Assembly: GCA_025558095.1 (NCBI GenBank)
Contig: JAIVFI010000011.1
Location: 62,001 to 126,000, forward strand
Length of the DNA: 64,000 bases
Reading direction: 5' to 3'
From: Hyaloraphidium curvatum
Lineage: Eukaryota; Monoblepharomycota; Hyaloraphidiomycetes; Hyaloraphidiales; Hyaloraphidiaceae
Made by a program: the position numbers and the translations under genes
The notes under the pieces: generated by a model
Databases searched by the model: none
Told to the model about the DNA's origin: nothing
Seen by the model: the letters and a program-made list of their open reading frames with translations, nothing else
In this document: in pieces, positions 50,570 through 61,685 of the stretch
Numbering within the stretch: the first letter of the stretch is position 1
Layout: each line of letters begins with the position of its first letter

Positions 50570-51067
50570 CGTGCCGGTGCTGGAGAGGGCGAGACGCCGT
50601 CTGAGAACCCTCACGGTCCCCCGTCGCAGTCCCGCGCCAACTCACCCAGGGGGCTCCAGCGTCCGCTCGGGCACGCGTTCGGTGCCGATTCCAACGTTTT
50701 GGGCTGCTCCGTGAGCCGGCGCTCCGCGGCCCCCGAGCCGGACCGAGTTGGCCGTTAGTCAAGGACTGCGAGCCTAAACTCAGGGGATCGTGCAGTGCGC
50801 CAACCGATCTGCGCGGGCTGAAACAGTCGCCGATGCGGCCTAATGTTTTGTAGACGTTCACGAGAAGTAGATCCGTCAGACCTTGAAACAGTCCGCCCCC
50901 CTGCGCTCCAGCTGTCGCCACGGTTCGCCGATGTCGAGGACAGACGACGAGCAAAATGTCTTCAAGTCGTTTTCCCATCATCCTTCCTGCTACGTAAATC
51001 GGCAATAGACACAGCCTTCCGCCCCGCCCCGTGCTGCAGCGCCTACCCCACTCGCCTCCATCGTTCG
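50570..51067. other. Intergenic with relic repeats
   Basis: Holds the second 37-bp repeat and a further match to its right part (GAAACAGTCCGCCCC near 50884). No gene supported. Confidence 0.4.
50792..50828. repeat. 37-bp direct repeat, copy 2
   Basis: Identical to 47978-48014, same orientation. Here it is detached from any open gene. Confidence 0.95.
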
Positions 51068-53367
51068 TCACCGCATCGACGTGGTCGACCCCACGTACAT
51101 CGACGTCGTCGATCCCTGGTACATCGAACCCCCGTAATCGCTGCTGCTCCCCGCGCCCGCGTTGGCGATGATCCAGTTCGCGTACTGCGGCACGCGGAAC
51201 CCGTCAGCCCCTCCGAGCATCTCAACCCGGAACGGGAAACCCACCTGCCCCTCGATCTGCTCCCTGTACAGCCCCAGGTAGTACTCGTACGCCTGCTGCT
51301 GCTGCTGCGGCGCGGCCTGGGGATACTGCGCCCTCACGTGCTCCGCGATCGGCCCCGCGTACTGCGCCAGCTGCGCGTTGATCTGCGCGTCCACCTGCGC
51401 CCTCGCGTCGGGGGGCAGCTGCGCCAGGTACGCCGAGGGCGATAAGGGCGCGCGCTGCGAGGCGAGGAGGTGCTGCTGCTGCGCGCGCATCTGCGCCTGC
51501 GCCTGGGCCTGCTGCGCCTGGAGCTGCTGCATCTGCGCGAGCTGTGCGCGGCGGATGCGGTCCATGGTGGAGGAGTTGAGGCGGCCGGCCTCGGAGGAGA
51601 GCTGCACGGAGAGGGGGGAGAAGGAGGGATCGGTGGGGGAGGAGGGTTGCGCGGTGGCGGGGGGTGCCAACGATCCCGACGGGGGCGGTGCGCCGGCGGA
51701 CCGCGAGGAGGCCGTACGCTGCACCTGGTTCCCGCCGGACCGCGTGCCCATGACGGCGCCGGTGGTCACGACGGTCGCGGCGGTGTAGCTCTGCGGCTTC
51801 GGTGCCGGCGCGGCCGCCGGCGCTGGCGCTGGCGCCGGTGCCGCCCCCGGAGCCGGCGCGGAGGCCCAACTCCCAGCCGCTTCGCCCGTCACCAGGTGGT
51901 CGCTCAAACTCGCCCCCGTATCCGATCTCGCCGCCTGCTTCCTCGCGTACTGCGCCGCCTGTTCCTGCGTGAGCGCCTTGCCGTCCACCATGACGGCCGG
52001 CATAGTGTGCGCGGCGGCGATGAGCGCGTCCTTCTCCTTCTTGCGCATCGACATCATCATCTCCTCCTTGGTGCGGTGGAACTTGATGAGCGCGGCGATC
52101 TTGATGCCGAGGGACGCGACCATGAAGGCCGTCGCGAGGCAGGCGACTGGGATGGGGTGGGCAGTCAGCTCCGCCGGCGCCGAGGGTTGCACGTCCTGGA
52201 AACCCACAGTAGAACCCCACGCCGAACGTCCAAGCCTGGTACGGCGTCAGACTCGCCGGAATCCGGGTGATCATTACGATCATCATGGCGAACGCCGCCA
52301 TCCAGGTGGCGTTGGCCACCATGTTGGCCCCGGCGACGAAGTAGAAGGATTTGCGGCCGTTGGTGCAGAAGAAGGCGGCCACCGGGACGATGGTGAGGAA
52401 GAACATGGCGAACTGGCGCAACAGGCGGGTCAGTTGCGGAAGAAAAGTGGGCAGTGTGGGCGGGTCGCCGACGAACCATGGTGAGGATGGGCATGGAGAA
52501 CATCCACGGCTTGCCGAAGAGTTGGAAGCCCCACGGGTTGCTGAACCACAGCACACACGCGTCTGTGATACCCGAGCCTGGCAGCTTCGGGAATGTGCAC
52601 TGAAGAAGGAGGTGAGCAGGACACCGTGAGGTTTGGGGCCGTGGCTTCCAGCCGAGTCATCCCACCTGCCCCCAGATGCCCGTGTACACGTCGACGCCCG
52701 GCACACCGTTATACGTCGCGGCGGTATATGCCGTCCAGGTGAGGGTCAAGTTCCAGGTGGCGATGCCCGACGTGGCGGAGACGATAAAGACCAGGGCGGC
52801 AAAGTCGAGGCAGAAGGACGCCAGGATGGCCAGCGCCCGCCCCTTTGTGTTCTTGCCCACGCGTGCCTTCATGGTCTGCGAGAACGTGCTCTCCATTTTG
52901 GAAATCGTTGCCGAGAAGAGGTTCTGGCCCCCCTCGGGGGCCTGCAGGCTCTCGACCGACGACACGTCCGAGTCGTCGTCCAGGTCGTCGTCCGCGGCGG
53001 CGCCCACGGGGCCCAGCGGGATGCCCGAGTCCAGGTACTGGTTAGCGTACGGCTGGCGCGTCGGCGGCACCTGCGGGTACGCCGGCGGCGAGGCCGGCGA
53101 CGAGACCGGCGTGGGGTACGCGCCCGCCGCGCCGTACACCTGGCCGTTGATCCCGTTCATCCCGGGCGCCGCGGGCTGCTGAGAGCCCATCTGCCCCTGA
53201 GACGCCGCCGGCGCGGCATAGGCCGGGTAGGCGCCGGGGACCTGGAGCGAGCCGCCCTGCCCGCCGCCGCCCCCGCCGCCCCCCGCCGCCGCCGGCGCGC
53301 CGTACCCCGCGGCACTCGTGGGGGGCAGCGCCGGCGACGGCTGGTACAGGAATTCGGAGGCGTTCAT
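51068..53367 (-). CDS. Four-helix membrane protein with disordered ends
   Basis: 702 aa from exons 53367-52666, 52599-52477, 52412-52208 and 52146-51068. The first 165 residues are Pro/Gly/Ala/Gln-rich with a poly-Gly run and an acidic patch (ADDDLDDDSDVSS). Four membrane helices follow, each exon adding one: LAILASFCLDFAALVFIVSA, LFGKPWMFSMPIL, FAMFFLTIVPVAAFF with ANATWMAAFAMMIVMIT, and LATAFMVASLGIKIAALI. The spacing recalls MARVEL or claudin-like four-span proteins. The long cytosolic tail has Ala/Pro repeats and a Gln-rich coiled coil (RAQLAQMQQLQAQQAQAQ) and ends in Ser-Thr-Thr-Ser-Met repeats. All splice phases agree. Function unknown; a scaffold at the plasma membrane is plausible. 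Confidence 0.75.
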
Positions 53368-54049
53368 CGGCGCATGGGGGTGGGCGGGGGAGCGCCTGGC
53401 CTGACCGATGCCCCGCGTCCTTTGTCCTTGGCCGCCGCAGCACCGTGACCTCACCGTCCCCCGTCAGCGCGATGGCCGGAACAAACGATCACGCGACAAA
53501 TGCTGGGCAAGCCATCTAACAACGACCAGTTACTGCCGATCCGGTGGTTCCCGCCAAACAGGGGACGATAGGGCCGCGAAGAGTTTCTGGGGGACGCGTG
53601 GACGGCAGGGGCCACTTGAGGACCGACAAACATCGAGATTGGTACCGACCACGGTCGACTTTTCCGGCTCCCACGGATTCATCAATGCCACCGAACTTAT
53701 CGGTGCTGCATCGAACTGGTGAATATCCGTGTCAAGGGGAGGGGTGCCTTGTGTAACACGCCCTAGCGGCCTTCGGCTGCGCACAAGCGGCTGACTCCGG
53801 CGCTTAGTTACGATGCTCACCATTAGGATCTTTCTTTGTTTACATCTTGGAAGCTTGGATAGGACGTCGTCAAGGACCTGGGGGATGCCGCTGACGAACA
53901 GCACCGTCCAGCGGTTGCGTCCCATTCCACCCCACCCCCGGCCGGATCCGCGGGTGCAGGCTCTTGGCGCCGCCGGCGCAACGTTCCCGATGTCGTTGGC
54001 TTCGTCGCCGGCGGGCGTCGGGCGCCGGACCCTCAGCAACCGGGACCCA
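53368..54049. other. Intergenic, divergent promoters
   Basis: 682 bp between two divergent secretory or membrane genes. No gene or RNA supported. Confidence 0.4.
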
Positions 54050-56363
54050 ATGCCGTCCCACCTCGCTCGCCTTGCCGCCGCGCTGCTCCTCGCCCTCTGC
54101 CTCGCGGCGCCGGCCATCGCGGCTCCCTCGCTCTTCTCCGATCTCCCGCCGGCGGACGAGCGGCCGGCGGTGCCCGATGCGTTCGCCAAGCGGGCCCGCC
54201 GGGTCGCCGCCGACGCTTCGCTCCTCGCTGCCGGCGGCCCGGCGCGCATCGCGCTGCCCTTCTTCGCCGACGCCAACTTCACCGCAGTGTTCACCCGTAC
54301 CAGCAAAGGGGATGCCTCAGAAACGTGGTTCGGGACGCTGGACGGCACCGACCCGGGGTACGTCGCCATCACGCACTCGGGCGGCAGCATGATCGGCACC
54401 GTCGTCGCGGGCGGCTCTACCTACGACGTGATGCCCAGTGAGCAAGGAGTGCACACGCTCAGGGAGGTCAACACGGGGGCCAAGCCCCGCTGCGGCAACG
54501 CGGGCGGCATGCCACCTCGTCTTGCCCCGTCCGTCGCCGTCGGCCAGCTTGCCGACGAGCCCATCGCCGGCAGCCCCGCCGACAACCCGCTGGCCAACGT
54601 TACGGGCCCGCGGCTTGCCCGCAGGCAGGCGCAGCCCGGCGCCGATGGCATCTACACCGTGGACCTCCTCGCCCTCTGGACCCCCGCGGCCGCCGCGAAA
54701 TGGGCCCCCACCAGCCCGCAGCTGGTCATCGAACACGACGTGCAGCTCACCACGGACTCGTACCGAAACAGCGGGGTGTCGATGCGCATGCGGCTCGTCC
54801 ACGCCGCGCAGGTCGCCTACACCGAGCGCGGCACCCTCAAGGAGACCTTCAGCAACGCGCTCGACGACCTGGGTGGGGTTAATGATGGGTACATGGACAA
54901 CATACATGCCCTGCGCAACCAGTACGGGGCCGATCTCGTCGCTCTCTACATCGATAACTATGTGCGAGCACTTCGTGACCGCATCCCGGGCGTCACTTAC
55001 GCTTTCCCTCCAGGAGTACTGCGGGCTGGGATATCAGATCACGGTGCCGGGAGGCAGCTCTAACCCGGACTTTGGGTTCTCGGTCACGAGCGCGAGCTGC
55101 ATTGCCGACTGGACCTTGGCGCACGGTGGCTGCCTGCATGCAGGAGGCCGGCATGGCTTTAGCGGCAGCAGCTTACGCGCCGTCCCTCTTGCTGCAGAGA
55201 CGGGGCACAATTCCGGCTGTGCGCACGACCGCGAGACCGAGGGCGCAACCGGCAAGGCGGGGGCGTACACTTATTCGTACGGGTACCTCCACCGGGAGGG
55301 TGCCAACAGCTTCCGCACCATCATGAGCTACGAGTGCAAGGACGTCGAGTGTCCAACGGTGGGCTACTTTTCCAACCCCAACGTGGCGTACAACGGCCGC
55401 CCGACGGGCGTCGCCAACTCGGAGGACAATGCGCGCACGCTCAACAATATGGCCGCCGAGGTCGCCGGGTTCCGCGCCACCAGCGTGCCCCCTCCTCCAC
55501 CACCTCCTCCAGGCCCGCCGCCGCCGCCGCCTCCCCCGACCCTGGCGACGTACACCTCGTGCGGCGCGGGCCGGACATGCTGCGGCACACCCCTGCAGGT
55601 CCTGACCACGACCGTCGCCAACTGCGAGGCCACCTGCAACGACCCCAACAGCCCGTGCTACGTCATCAACTACGACCCCTCGACCTCCACTTGCCGCCTC
55701 TTCGCCTCCAATTGCGGCGGCGGCCGTTGGACCGCGTCGGCCAACACCCTCTTCGGGGCCGCCGGGGCCGCCAACTGCCCGGCCCTGCAAGGCTGCACCC
55801 CGCCCCCGCCCAGCCTCCCGACTTACGCCGTCTGCGGCGTCGGGCGGACGTGCTGCGGCACCCCGCTCCGCACGCGCACCCTCGCCAACGCCGCCGCATG
55901 CGAGGCCGGCTGCGAGGCCAACCAGGCGTGCTACATGGTCAACTGGAACCCGTCCACGCGGGTGTGCAGGGAGTACGGCCCGTGCGCGCGGTGGACGGCC
56001 GCGGCGGGGACGGTGCTGGGGCACTACGACAGCGCGACGGGGTGCCCGGCAACGCAGGGGTGCCCCGTCGGGACGAGGGTGGTCGTTGCAGCTGCGAGCG
56101 CCAGGCGGCTGGCGAGGGTCACACTCCGTGCCACGGTGACGAGGGCGGACAACAGGCGGCCGGTGGGGAACGTGCAGGTCACGTTCAGGATCAACGGCGC
56201 CGTGGTGGGGAGGGCGAGGACCAATGCGCAGGGGGTGGCGACGCTGGCGTACACGGTGCCGAGGACGCTGAGGCTGGGGAGGTCGACGATCGCGGCGCGC
56301 TTCGACGGGGGCGGGTCGTTCACCGCGGGCAGCGGGACCGCGGTGCTCACGGTCAGATCGTGA
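54050..56363 (+). CDS. Secreted reprolysin-like metzincin protease with two Cys modules and Ig-like tail
   Basis: 729 aa from exons 54050-54961, 55014-55125 and 55198-56363. Signal peptide (LAAALLLALCLAAPAIA), a propeptide with a lone Cys (KPRCGNAGG) that could be a cysteine switch, then the catalytic domain: YTVDLLALWTP, QYGADLVALYIDNY, EYCGLGYQ, and WTLAHETGHNSGCAHD (His 341, 345, 351; Glu 342) with the Met-turn Met in TIMSYEC. The zinc motif exists only after splicing: the 72-bp intron lies between LAH and ETGH, is in phase and stop-free. After a polyproline linker come two copies of the CGxGRTCCGTPL module and an Ig-like domain (RVTLRATVTRADNRRPVG ... ATLAYTVP) almost identical to the M11-like protein's. 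Likely a matrix- or wall-degrading enzyme. Confidence 0.88.
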
Positions 56364-56421
56364 CCTTTGTCCATTCATAGTGCAACGTATGAACTTGCGT
56401 TTGTTGGCACTGGCTCAAAGC

Positions 56422-56455
56422 GTTTCTTTGTTGGACACGTTTCTTTGTTGGACAG
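56422..56455. repeat. Tandem duplication, 2 x 17 bp
   Basis: CGTTTCTTTGTTGGACA occurs twice head to tail in the leader of the MYND gene. Confidence 0.9.
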
Positions 56456-56597
56456 TGATTCGATTGCGGGTTTCGATTGCGGCTCTGGTCCGTCAACAAG
56501 TGAAGCGCGTCACCGGCTGTTCAAGAGAACGCCACGTGGCCCGAACATCGAGGGCCTGCGACCGCGGCTTGGGAACTTGGAAACGCCCGACGCACCA

Positions 56598-57515
56598 ATG
56601 GAAGAGAACTACACGGTCGCCCTCACCGTCGTCACCCCCTCCGCCGTCGAGCGGCCACAGATCTTTGAGCGGGACTTTCGTCTCTCTGCCGATGCCGTCC
56701 GGCTCGCGCTTGCCGCCAAGTCGGTGCTCCCGCACCTGCCCGAGGTCGGCGCGTGGAAGGCCAAGGCCGTGGATTCGCGCCCCTGGCCGTGCTACATGTG
56801 TTCGGAGCCGGCCACGGCTGTCGCGTCGGCGCCCCAGTTGATCCCGATGCCGGAGGACGGCTTGGCGAAGGCCCTGGGCGTGCTCTGCGTGCCTCACTGC
56901 ACCAAAGGGCAGTGCGTCAGCAACGTCGGGAAGCTTCTCGCAATGGACACCACCGTGCCAAGCGACGTCGTGTGCGGCATCGACGTCCCCGTCGCGATCT
57001 CTCTCTGGTCATACTCGGGCGTTGAGAAGGTGCTGCGGGAGCCGTTCAACATCCCGGTCTCGCAGATCAAGACCCGGCCCAAGAAGGCCACTGCGGTTCT
57101 GGGCATCCTGCACGGGCTGTGGCGTCTGCGGTCGGACGCCTTAGGTCGGGTACGGGACTGGCACTGCATCGGATGCGGCCGCGTCTCCGGGGCATACCAC
57201 ATGTCCGTCGCCAAAGGCGCGCGGGGCGCCCCCGAAAAGTGGCTCGCGGACGTTTTTCCGCACTGCGATGATTCCGATTGCCGGGCTCGCGCGGCCGCTA
57301 AGGCCTTGAAGCACGCGGGGGGCGACCCCGTGGGCACCGCCGAGGGCAGCTTCTGCTGCGCCGACTGCGACGCCATCACCACCGACAAGGGCCGCGGGAT
57401 GCAGCGCTGCGGGCGGTGCAAGGCGGTGCGGTACTGCTCGCAGGAGTGCCAGAGGAAGGACTGGCCCCGGCACAAGGCCGTGTGCGTTCCGCGGGAGGCC
57501 AAGGGGGGCGAGTGA
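56598..57515 (+). CDS. MYND zinc-finger protein
   Basis: 305 aa, single exon from the ATG at 56598. The C-terminal MYND finger is complete: CCADCDAITTDKGRGMQRCG, then RCKAVRYCSQECQRKDWPRH and KAVC, with the C-x2-C, C-x2-C, YC-x3-C and H-x3-C pairs. Upstream are other Cys pairs (CYMCSE, CIGCGR, HCDDSDC) that may bind zinc. The rest has no known domain. MYND fingers bind Pro-rich peptides. It serves as the intact comparison for the broken finger at 45.7 kb. Upstream in-frame sequence lacks an ATG. Confidence 0.8.
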   Translation: MEENYTVALTVVTPSAVERPQIFERDFRLSADAVRLALAAKSVLPHLPEVGAWKAKAVDSRPWPCYMCSEPATAVASAPQLIPMPEDGLAKALGVLCVPHCTKGQCVSNVGKLLAMDTTVPSDVVCGIDVPVAISLWSYSGVEKVLREPFNIPVSQIKTRPKKATAVLGILHGLWRLRSDALGRVRDWHCIGCGRVSGAYHMSVAKGARGAPEKWLADVFPHCDDSDCRARAAAKALKHAGGDPVGTAEGSFCCADCDAITTDKGRGMQRCGRCKAVRYCSQECQRKDWPRHKAVCVPREAKGGE

Positions 57516-57883
57516 TTTTGTCCTTCGAGCGCTCGGGAAAGAAAGAGCGGAGGCTCGATTGAACGGTGTGCATGATGTATCTTCAACGAGTGCAATTGCA
57601 GGCATGGAGAGGGCCGCTTTGCGCGTTGTCCCGGCCGGCTTACTTGGCGGGGCCCAGAATCCGACTCGTGCGCCCGTGTTCCGCCGGGGCGGGGCCAGGT
57701 AGCGAGCTCTGTGCCTCATATATCCTTGGGACGCGAAATTTCGGCCCGCGGCCGGGGGAAGTTGGTCCGAGGATCCGGATGGGGATCCCTATAGCGCCAT
57801 CCCCAGTGGCAAGGGTCGCCAGGCATCGACGTGACTCGTCTTCCCCCGGACCCCTATCCCTGCCTGCCGCCCCGAATCCGAGG
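57516..57883. other. Intergenic, promoter of the transcription factor
   Basis: 368 bp without a supported gene. Confidence 0.35.
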
Positions 57884-60378
57884 ATGGCCACTCTATCCGT
57901 CCGTTCCCCCCTCCTCTGGGACGCGCAGCCGATGCCCGGCCCGCCCGGGCCGTGGCCGTCCTCGGCGCCGCAGCTCGGCGTCCCGGGGAAGTGGGCGCCG
58001 CCCGTGGCCAACGCCAAGGAAGCAGCGGCACCGCGGACGCCCGCGGCGCCGCGGGAGTGGGTTCGCCGGAAGATGGCGTGCGAGCGGTGGGTTGCAAACA
58101 CCCACGGCTTCGCTTCGTCAGCTGAGGGATCGCCCCCCCGCGTACTAGGTGCCGGGGCCGCAAGAAAAAGTGCAACCTCGCCGAGCCCAAGTGCAAGTCG
58201 TGCGAGCGAACGGGAAACGTGTGCACGTACAACGAGCGGCCGCAGCGGAAGGCGAAGAGAGTCGAGGTGAAGCCCCAGGAGAGGGGCAAGGAAGCCTCCA
58301 GGAACGCCGGCAACGCCGGGACGGCGGTGAACGGGGCGACCGGCGGAGCCGATGGGCGAGCTCTACAGAAGCCGGCCGGCAACACCGCAGCGCCGAGGTT
58401 GAAGGCACTCTACGCCGTTTCGGATGCCGGAGCCGCGCGGGGCGACGCGAAAGCCGCGATCCCCAGCCCTTTGCTCGTCCCGGACGTGGAGCGGCCTCCT
58501 ACTGCGTCCGGCAGCAGCGTTTCAGAATCGTGGCAGGCCGACTTTCCGTTCGAGCTGATGTACCCAGCCGCCGCCGAGGCCGTCCCCGGCGCATCCGGCG
58601 GGCTGATCGCCGCCCCGATCCCGCGGACCCCGGCGCTGCTCCCCGCCCTGCCCGCCGACTCGGACGTCGTGTTCGCCGTCATCGACAGGTTCTTTCTGTG
58701 GTCGGACGAGCTGCTCCCGACCATCCACCGCGGGCGGTTCTACGAGAACTGGCCGCCCTCGCCTCTGCTCCTCTCCACGATCCTGCTCGTGACCCCGCTG
58801 TTCGACCCCGCATCGCAGGAGCTCGTGGCATCGACGTGCTCGAGGCGCAGCTGGAACCAGGGCCTCTTCTCCCGGGTCAAGGCGTCGCTCCCCGCCGCGC
58901 TGGACCTTTGGGCGTCGGCGAGCGACCCTGCGATGGACATCGCGGCGACCTTCCTGCTGGGCGTCTGGTCCGGCTTTTCCGGGCTCGGCCAGCTCCTGCA
59001 GGGTTTCTACGGCCTGACGCGGCACCTCATCCACCGCGCGGGCTGGGAAACCTCCCCCGCCTCGCCCGCCCCCACGTTCCGGCAGCTCGCCGCGCGGCGC
59101 TTCGGCCCGCAGATACTCACCGCACCTCTGACGCCCCCCGAGGTCGCCTTCCTTCGCAACATGTGGATCGACCTGTGCCAGCAGCACCGCATCATGAGCA
59201 TCGTCTCGGTAGCGGAGCAGACGCGCAGGGACTGGGCGCGCGCGCTGGACAGCCCGCCCGGGACCGGCGATTTCGACGCCGCTTACCGCCCCGCCCCGCC
59301 GGGGATCGCGGAGTGGGAGGCCAGCTTCGATCCGTCCTTCGATCCGAGAAGGCTGCCCGAGACGCCGCTGATCTCGGACGCGATCGGGTGGATCGACCGC
59401 CCTGCCGGCCACCCCGACCGGGAGCGGGCGCTGGAGAACTTGGCTTACTACCTGACTTCGGTGCGCGGGACGGTGCCGTGGCTCGCGGGCAAGTTCCGCG
59501 CGCTGGTGGACGGGTTCCTGTGGGCCTGCCGCGCGGCGGGGCTGCATTCCCCCGCGCAGCTCCCGCCCGCCGCGCCGGAACCCCCCGCGTGGCTTTCCAG
59601 GCCCTCGCTGCAGCGCCTGCTCGCGATGCGGGAGCACGCCGACGCCGCGCTGCTGGCCTTCCGCCGCGCGCTCCCCGCCGCGATCGGCCGCGCCTGGGCG
59701 TCGGGCTCCGCGGCCGAAGCCGTGCTCGCGTTCCTCGGCCCCGGCGCCAGCGAGCACCACTTCCAGTACGCATTCAACGTCGCCGCCCACCTCCCCGGGA
59801 TCTTCCTCCTCCGCGCCGAGCTGTACACGTCGATCGGGACCTGCCTCTCCCGCGGGCCGAGCACCTCCACGGAGCTGGCGCCGGGGTCGCTGGAGGTGCT
59901 CGCGGACGAGTTTGCGGTGCCCGCGGAGCCGTTTGCTTCCCTGCTCGAGGACGCCATCCTGTGCACGAGGTTCCACGCGGGGCACCTCGGCATCGAGCCC
60001 CGGCTCGCCAGGGCGGCGGGGACGGGAACGCCGACCGTGCTCCGCTGCGCGATCCTGCACACGGCGTTCTGCCAGCGGTTCCGCGCCGCGGGGGTCGCGC
60101 CGGGGGTGCTCGAGCAGGTCGCTGGCGACGCGCGGGACGCGCTGCGCGTTTTGGAGGCGTTCGCTGGCAGGCACGGCGGGTTCATGGGCTCCGCCTACGC
60201 GCTGGCGAAAAAGCTCTGGGAAGATGGCATTCCGAGCGAGTTTGAGGTGGAGGCGGTGCGGCTGGGGGTGGACCTGGAGCCTGGGGAGGAGGACGGGGGC
60301 GGGGCGCTGCGCGCCGATCCGGCGCTGGCCAAGCTGCTGGATGCGTACGCAGGACGGAAGGGAGGCATTTCCGCATAA
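57884..60378 (+). CDS. Zn2Cys6 fungal transcription factor
   Basis: 810 aa from exons 57884-58086 and 58149-60378. The DNA-binding binuclear cluster is split by the intron and reads ACERCRGRKKKCNLAEPKC then KSCERTGNVC: six Cys in C-x2-C-x6-C-x6-C-x2-C-x6-C spacing. A basic linker (ERPQRKAKRVEVKPQERGKE) follows, then the helical fungal-specific regulatory domain, from about 235 (VIDRFFLWSDELLPTIHRGR, FLLGVWSGFSGLGQLLQGFYG, LTRHLIHRAGW). This architecture is limited to fungi and is the best taxonomic marker in the window. It probably binds CGG-type half sites. It sits 131 bp upstream of the arsenite methyltransferase in the same direction; regulation of that gene is a possibility only. Confidence 0.93.
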
Positions 60379-60509
60379 TGCGTCGAGTAGTATGATACCT
60401 GAATTGTGGTGCGTGCGTCATTTGGGCCGAGTGATTCTGCTTCGAAAGCGGGACGGCGGATGACTCGACCACCCCAACTCAACACAACTCAACTCCCCTA
60501 ACACCGGAA

Positions 60510-61685
60510 ATGCTCGCCAAGGAGGACCTCGTCCGCGCCGTCAAGACCCGCTGTGAGTGCCGCCGGCGCCCCCGGTGTCCCGCCTGACGCGGACGACGCC
60601 CGCAGACGCCGAGGCCGCGCTCGCGGCGCCGGGCTTTGCCACGCAGACGGTCGCGCAGGCGATGGGCTACTCGGCCGCGGAGCTCGCGTCGATCCCCGCC
60701 GAGGCGAACCTCGGCCTGTCGTGCGGCAACAGCGTGCAGCTCGCCGCGCCCAAGCCCGGCGAGACCGTGCTCGACCTCGGCGCCGGCGGCGGCCTCGATG
60801 CGTTCCTGTGCTCGCGGCTGGTCGGCGACGCGGGGATGGTCATCGGCGTCGACATGACGGAGGAAATGGTGGCGCTGGCAAACAGGAACAAGGAGAAGGT
60901 GGGCGTCCCCCACTCCACTCCTAATGGCTCAACTCACCCGACCCAACGGACTTTAGAAAGGATACAAGAACGTCACCTTCGTCCTCTCCACCATCGAGAA
61001 CATGGTCGACTCGGGCGCCGTCCCCGCCGCCTGCGCCGACACGGCTATATCCAACTGCGTCCTCAATTTGTGCCCCGACAAGCCCGCGGCCTTCCGCGCC
61101 GTGTTCGCAGCCCTGAAGCCCGGCGGCCGCCTCGCTGCGTCCGACATCGCGCTCAAGAAGCCGCTCCCCGCGAGCATCGCCGCCGAGGTGGTCGCGTACA
61201 CGGGGTGCATCGCCGGGGCGCTGCTGGTCGCCGAGTACAGGCGGCTCCTGGAGGAGGCCGGGTTCGTGGACGTGCAGATCTTCGACGCGGGGAGCGATCT
61301 CAACGTCTACAAGGAGCTCGGGGCGAGCTGCTGCGGGCCAGCGGAGGGGCCCGCGGTCGAGGCCGCCGCCGCCAAGGCAAGCTGCTGCGGGCCGGCGCCC
61401 GCCAAGGCCTCCAAGGGAGGATGCTGCGGCCCGGCTCCCGCGCAGGCCGCCGCCGACGACGGATGCTGCGGATCCGCCGCTTCCGGCTGCGGCTCGTGCG
61501 ATGCCCCCGCACCCAAGGCCAGCAGCGGCGGGTGCTGCGCGCCCACGACCGCCTCCGCATCGGGCTGCTGCGGCCCGACCTCGGCGGACCGCGCATTCGC
61601 GTCGGTGCTCGCGGACGTCGACCTCAACCAGTGGGCTGCGAGCGTCAAGGTGCTGGCCGTCAAGCCGCTGGGTAGCAAGGAGTAG
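60510..61685 (+). CDS. Arsenite S-adenosylmethionine methyltransferase with Cys-Cys repeat tail
   Basis: 354 aa from exons 60510-60552, 60606-60898 and 60957-61685. Family features in order: [20 protein letters not shown] with the conserved Cys, the SAM motif [25 protein letters not shown], then [29 protein letters not shown] and GCIAGAL, matching arsenite methyltransferase (As3MT/ArsM) with its As(III)-binding cysteines. The last about 100 residues are an Ala/Pro/Lys linker with six Cys-Cys pairs (SCCGPA, GCCGPA, GCCGSA, GCCAPT), as in some microbial ArsM proteins. It methylates As(III) for detoxification. The Zn2Cys6 regulator upstream may or may not control it. Confidence 0.92.

Noticed and set aside
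53200-53340. GCC/GGC-rich repeat suggestive of a microsatellite or CRISPR-like array
   Set aside because: It codes for poly-Gly and Pro-Ala runs inside the membrane protein's first exon; no spaced repeats are present.
61300-61678. Minus-strand frames opposite the Cys-Cys tail
   Set aside because: Shadows of the arsenite methyltransferase, whose plus-strand motifs and splice phases agree.
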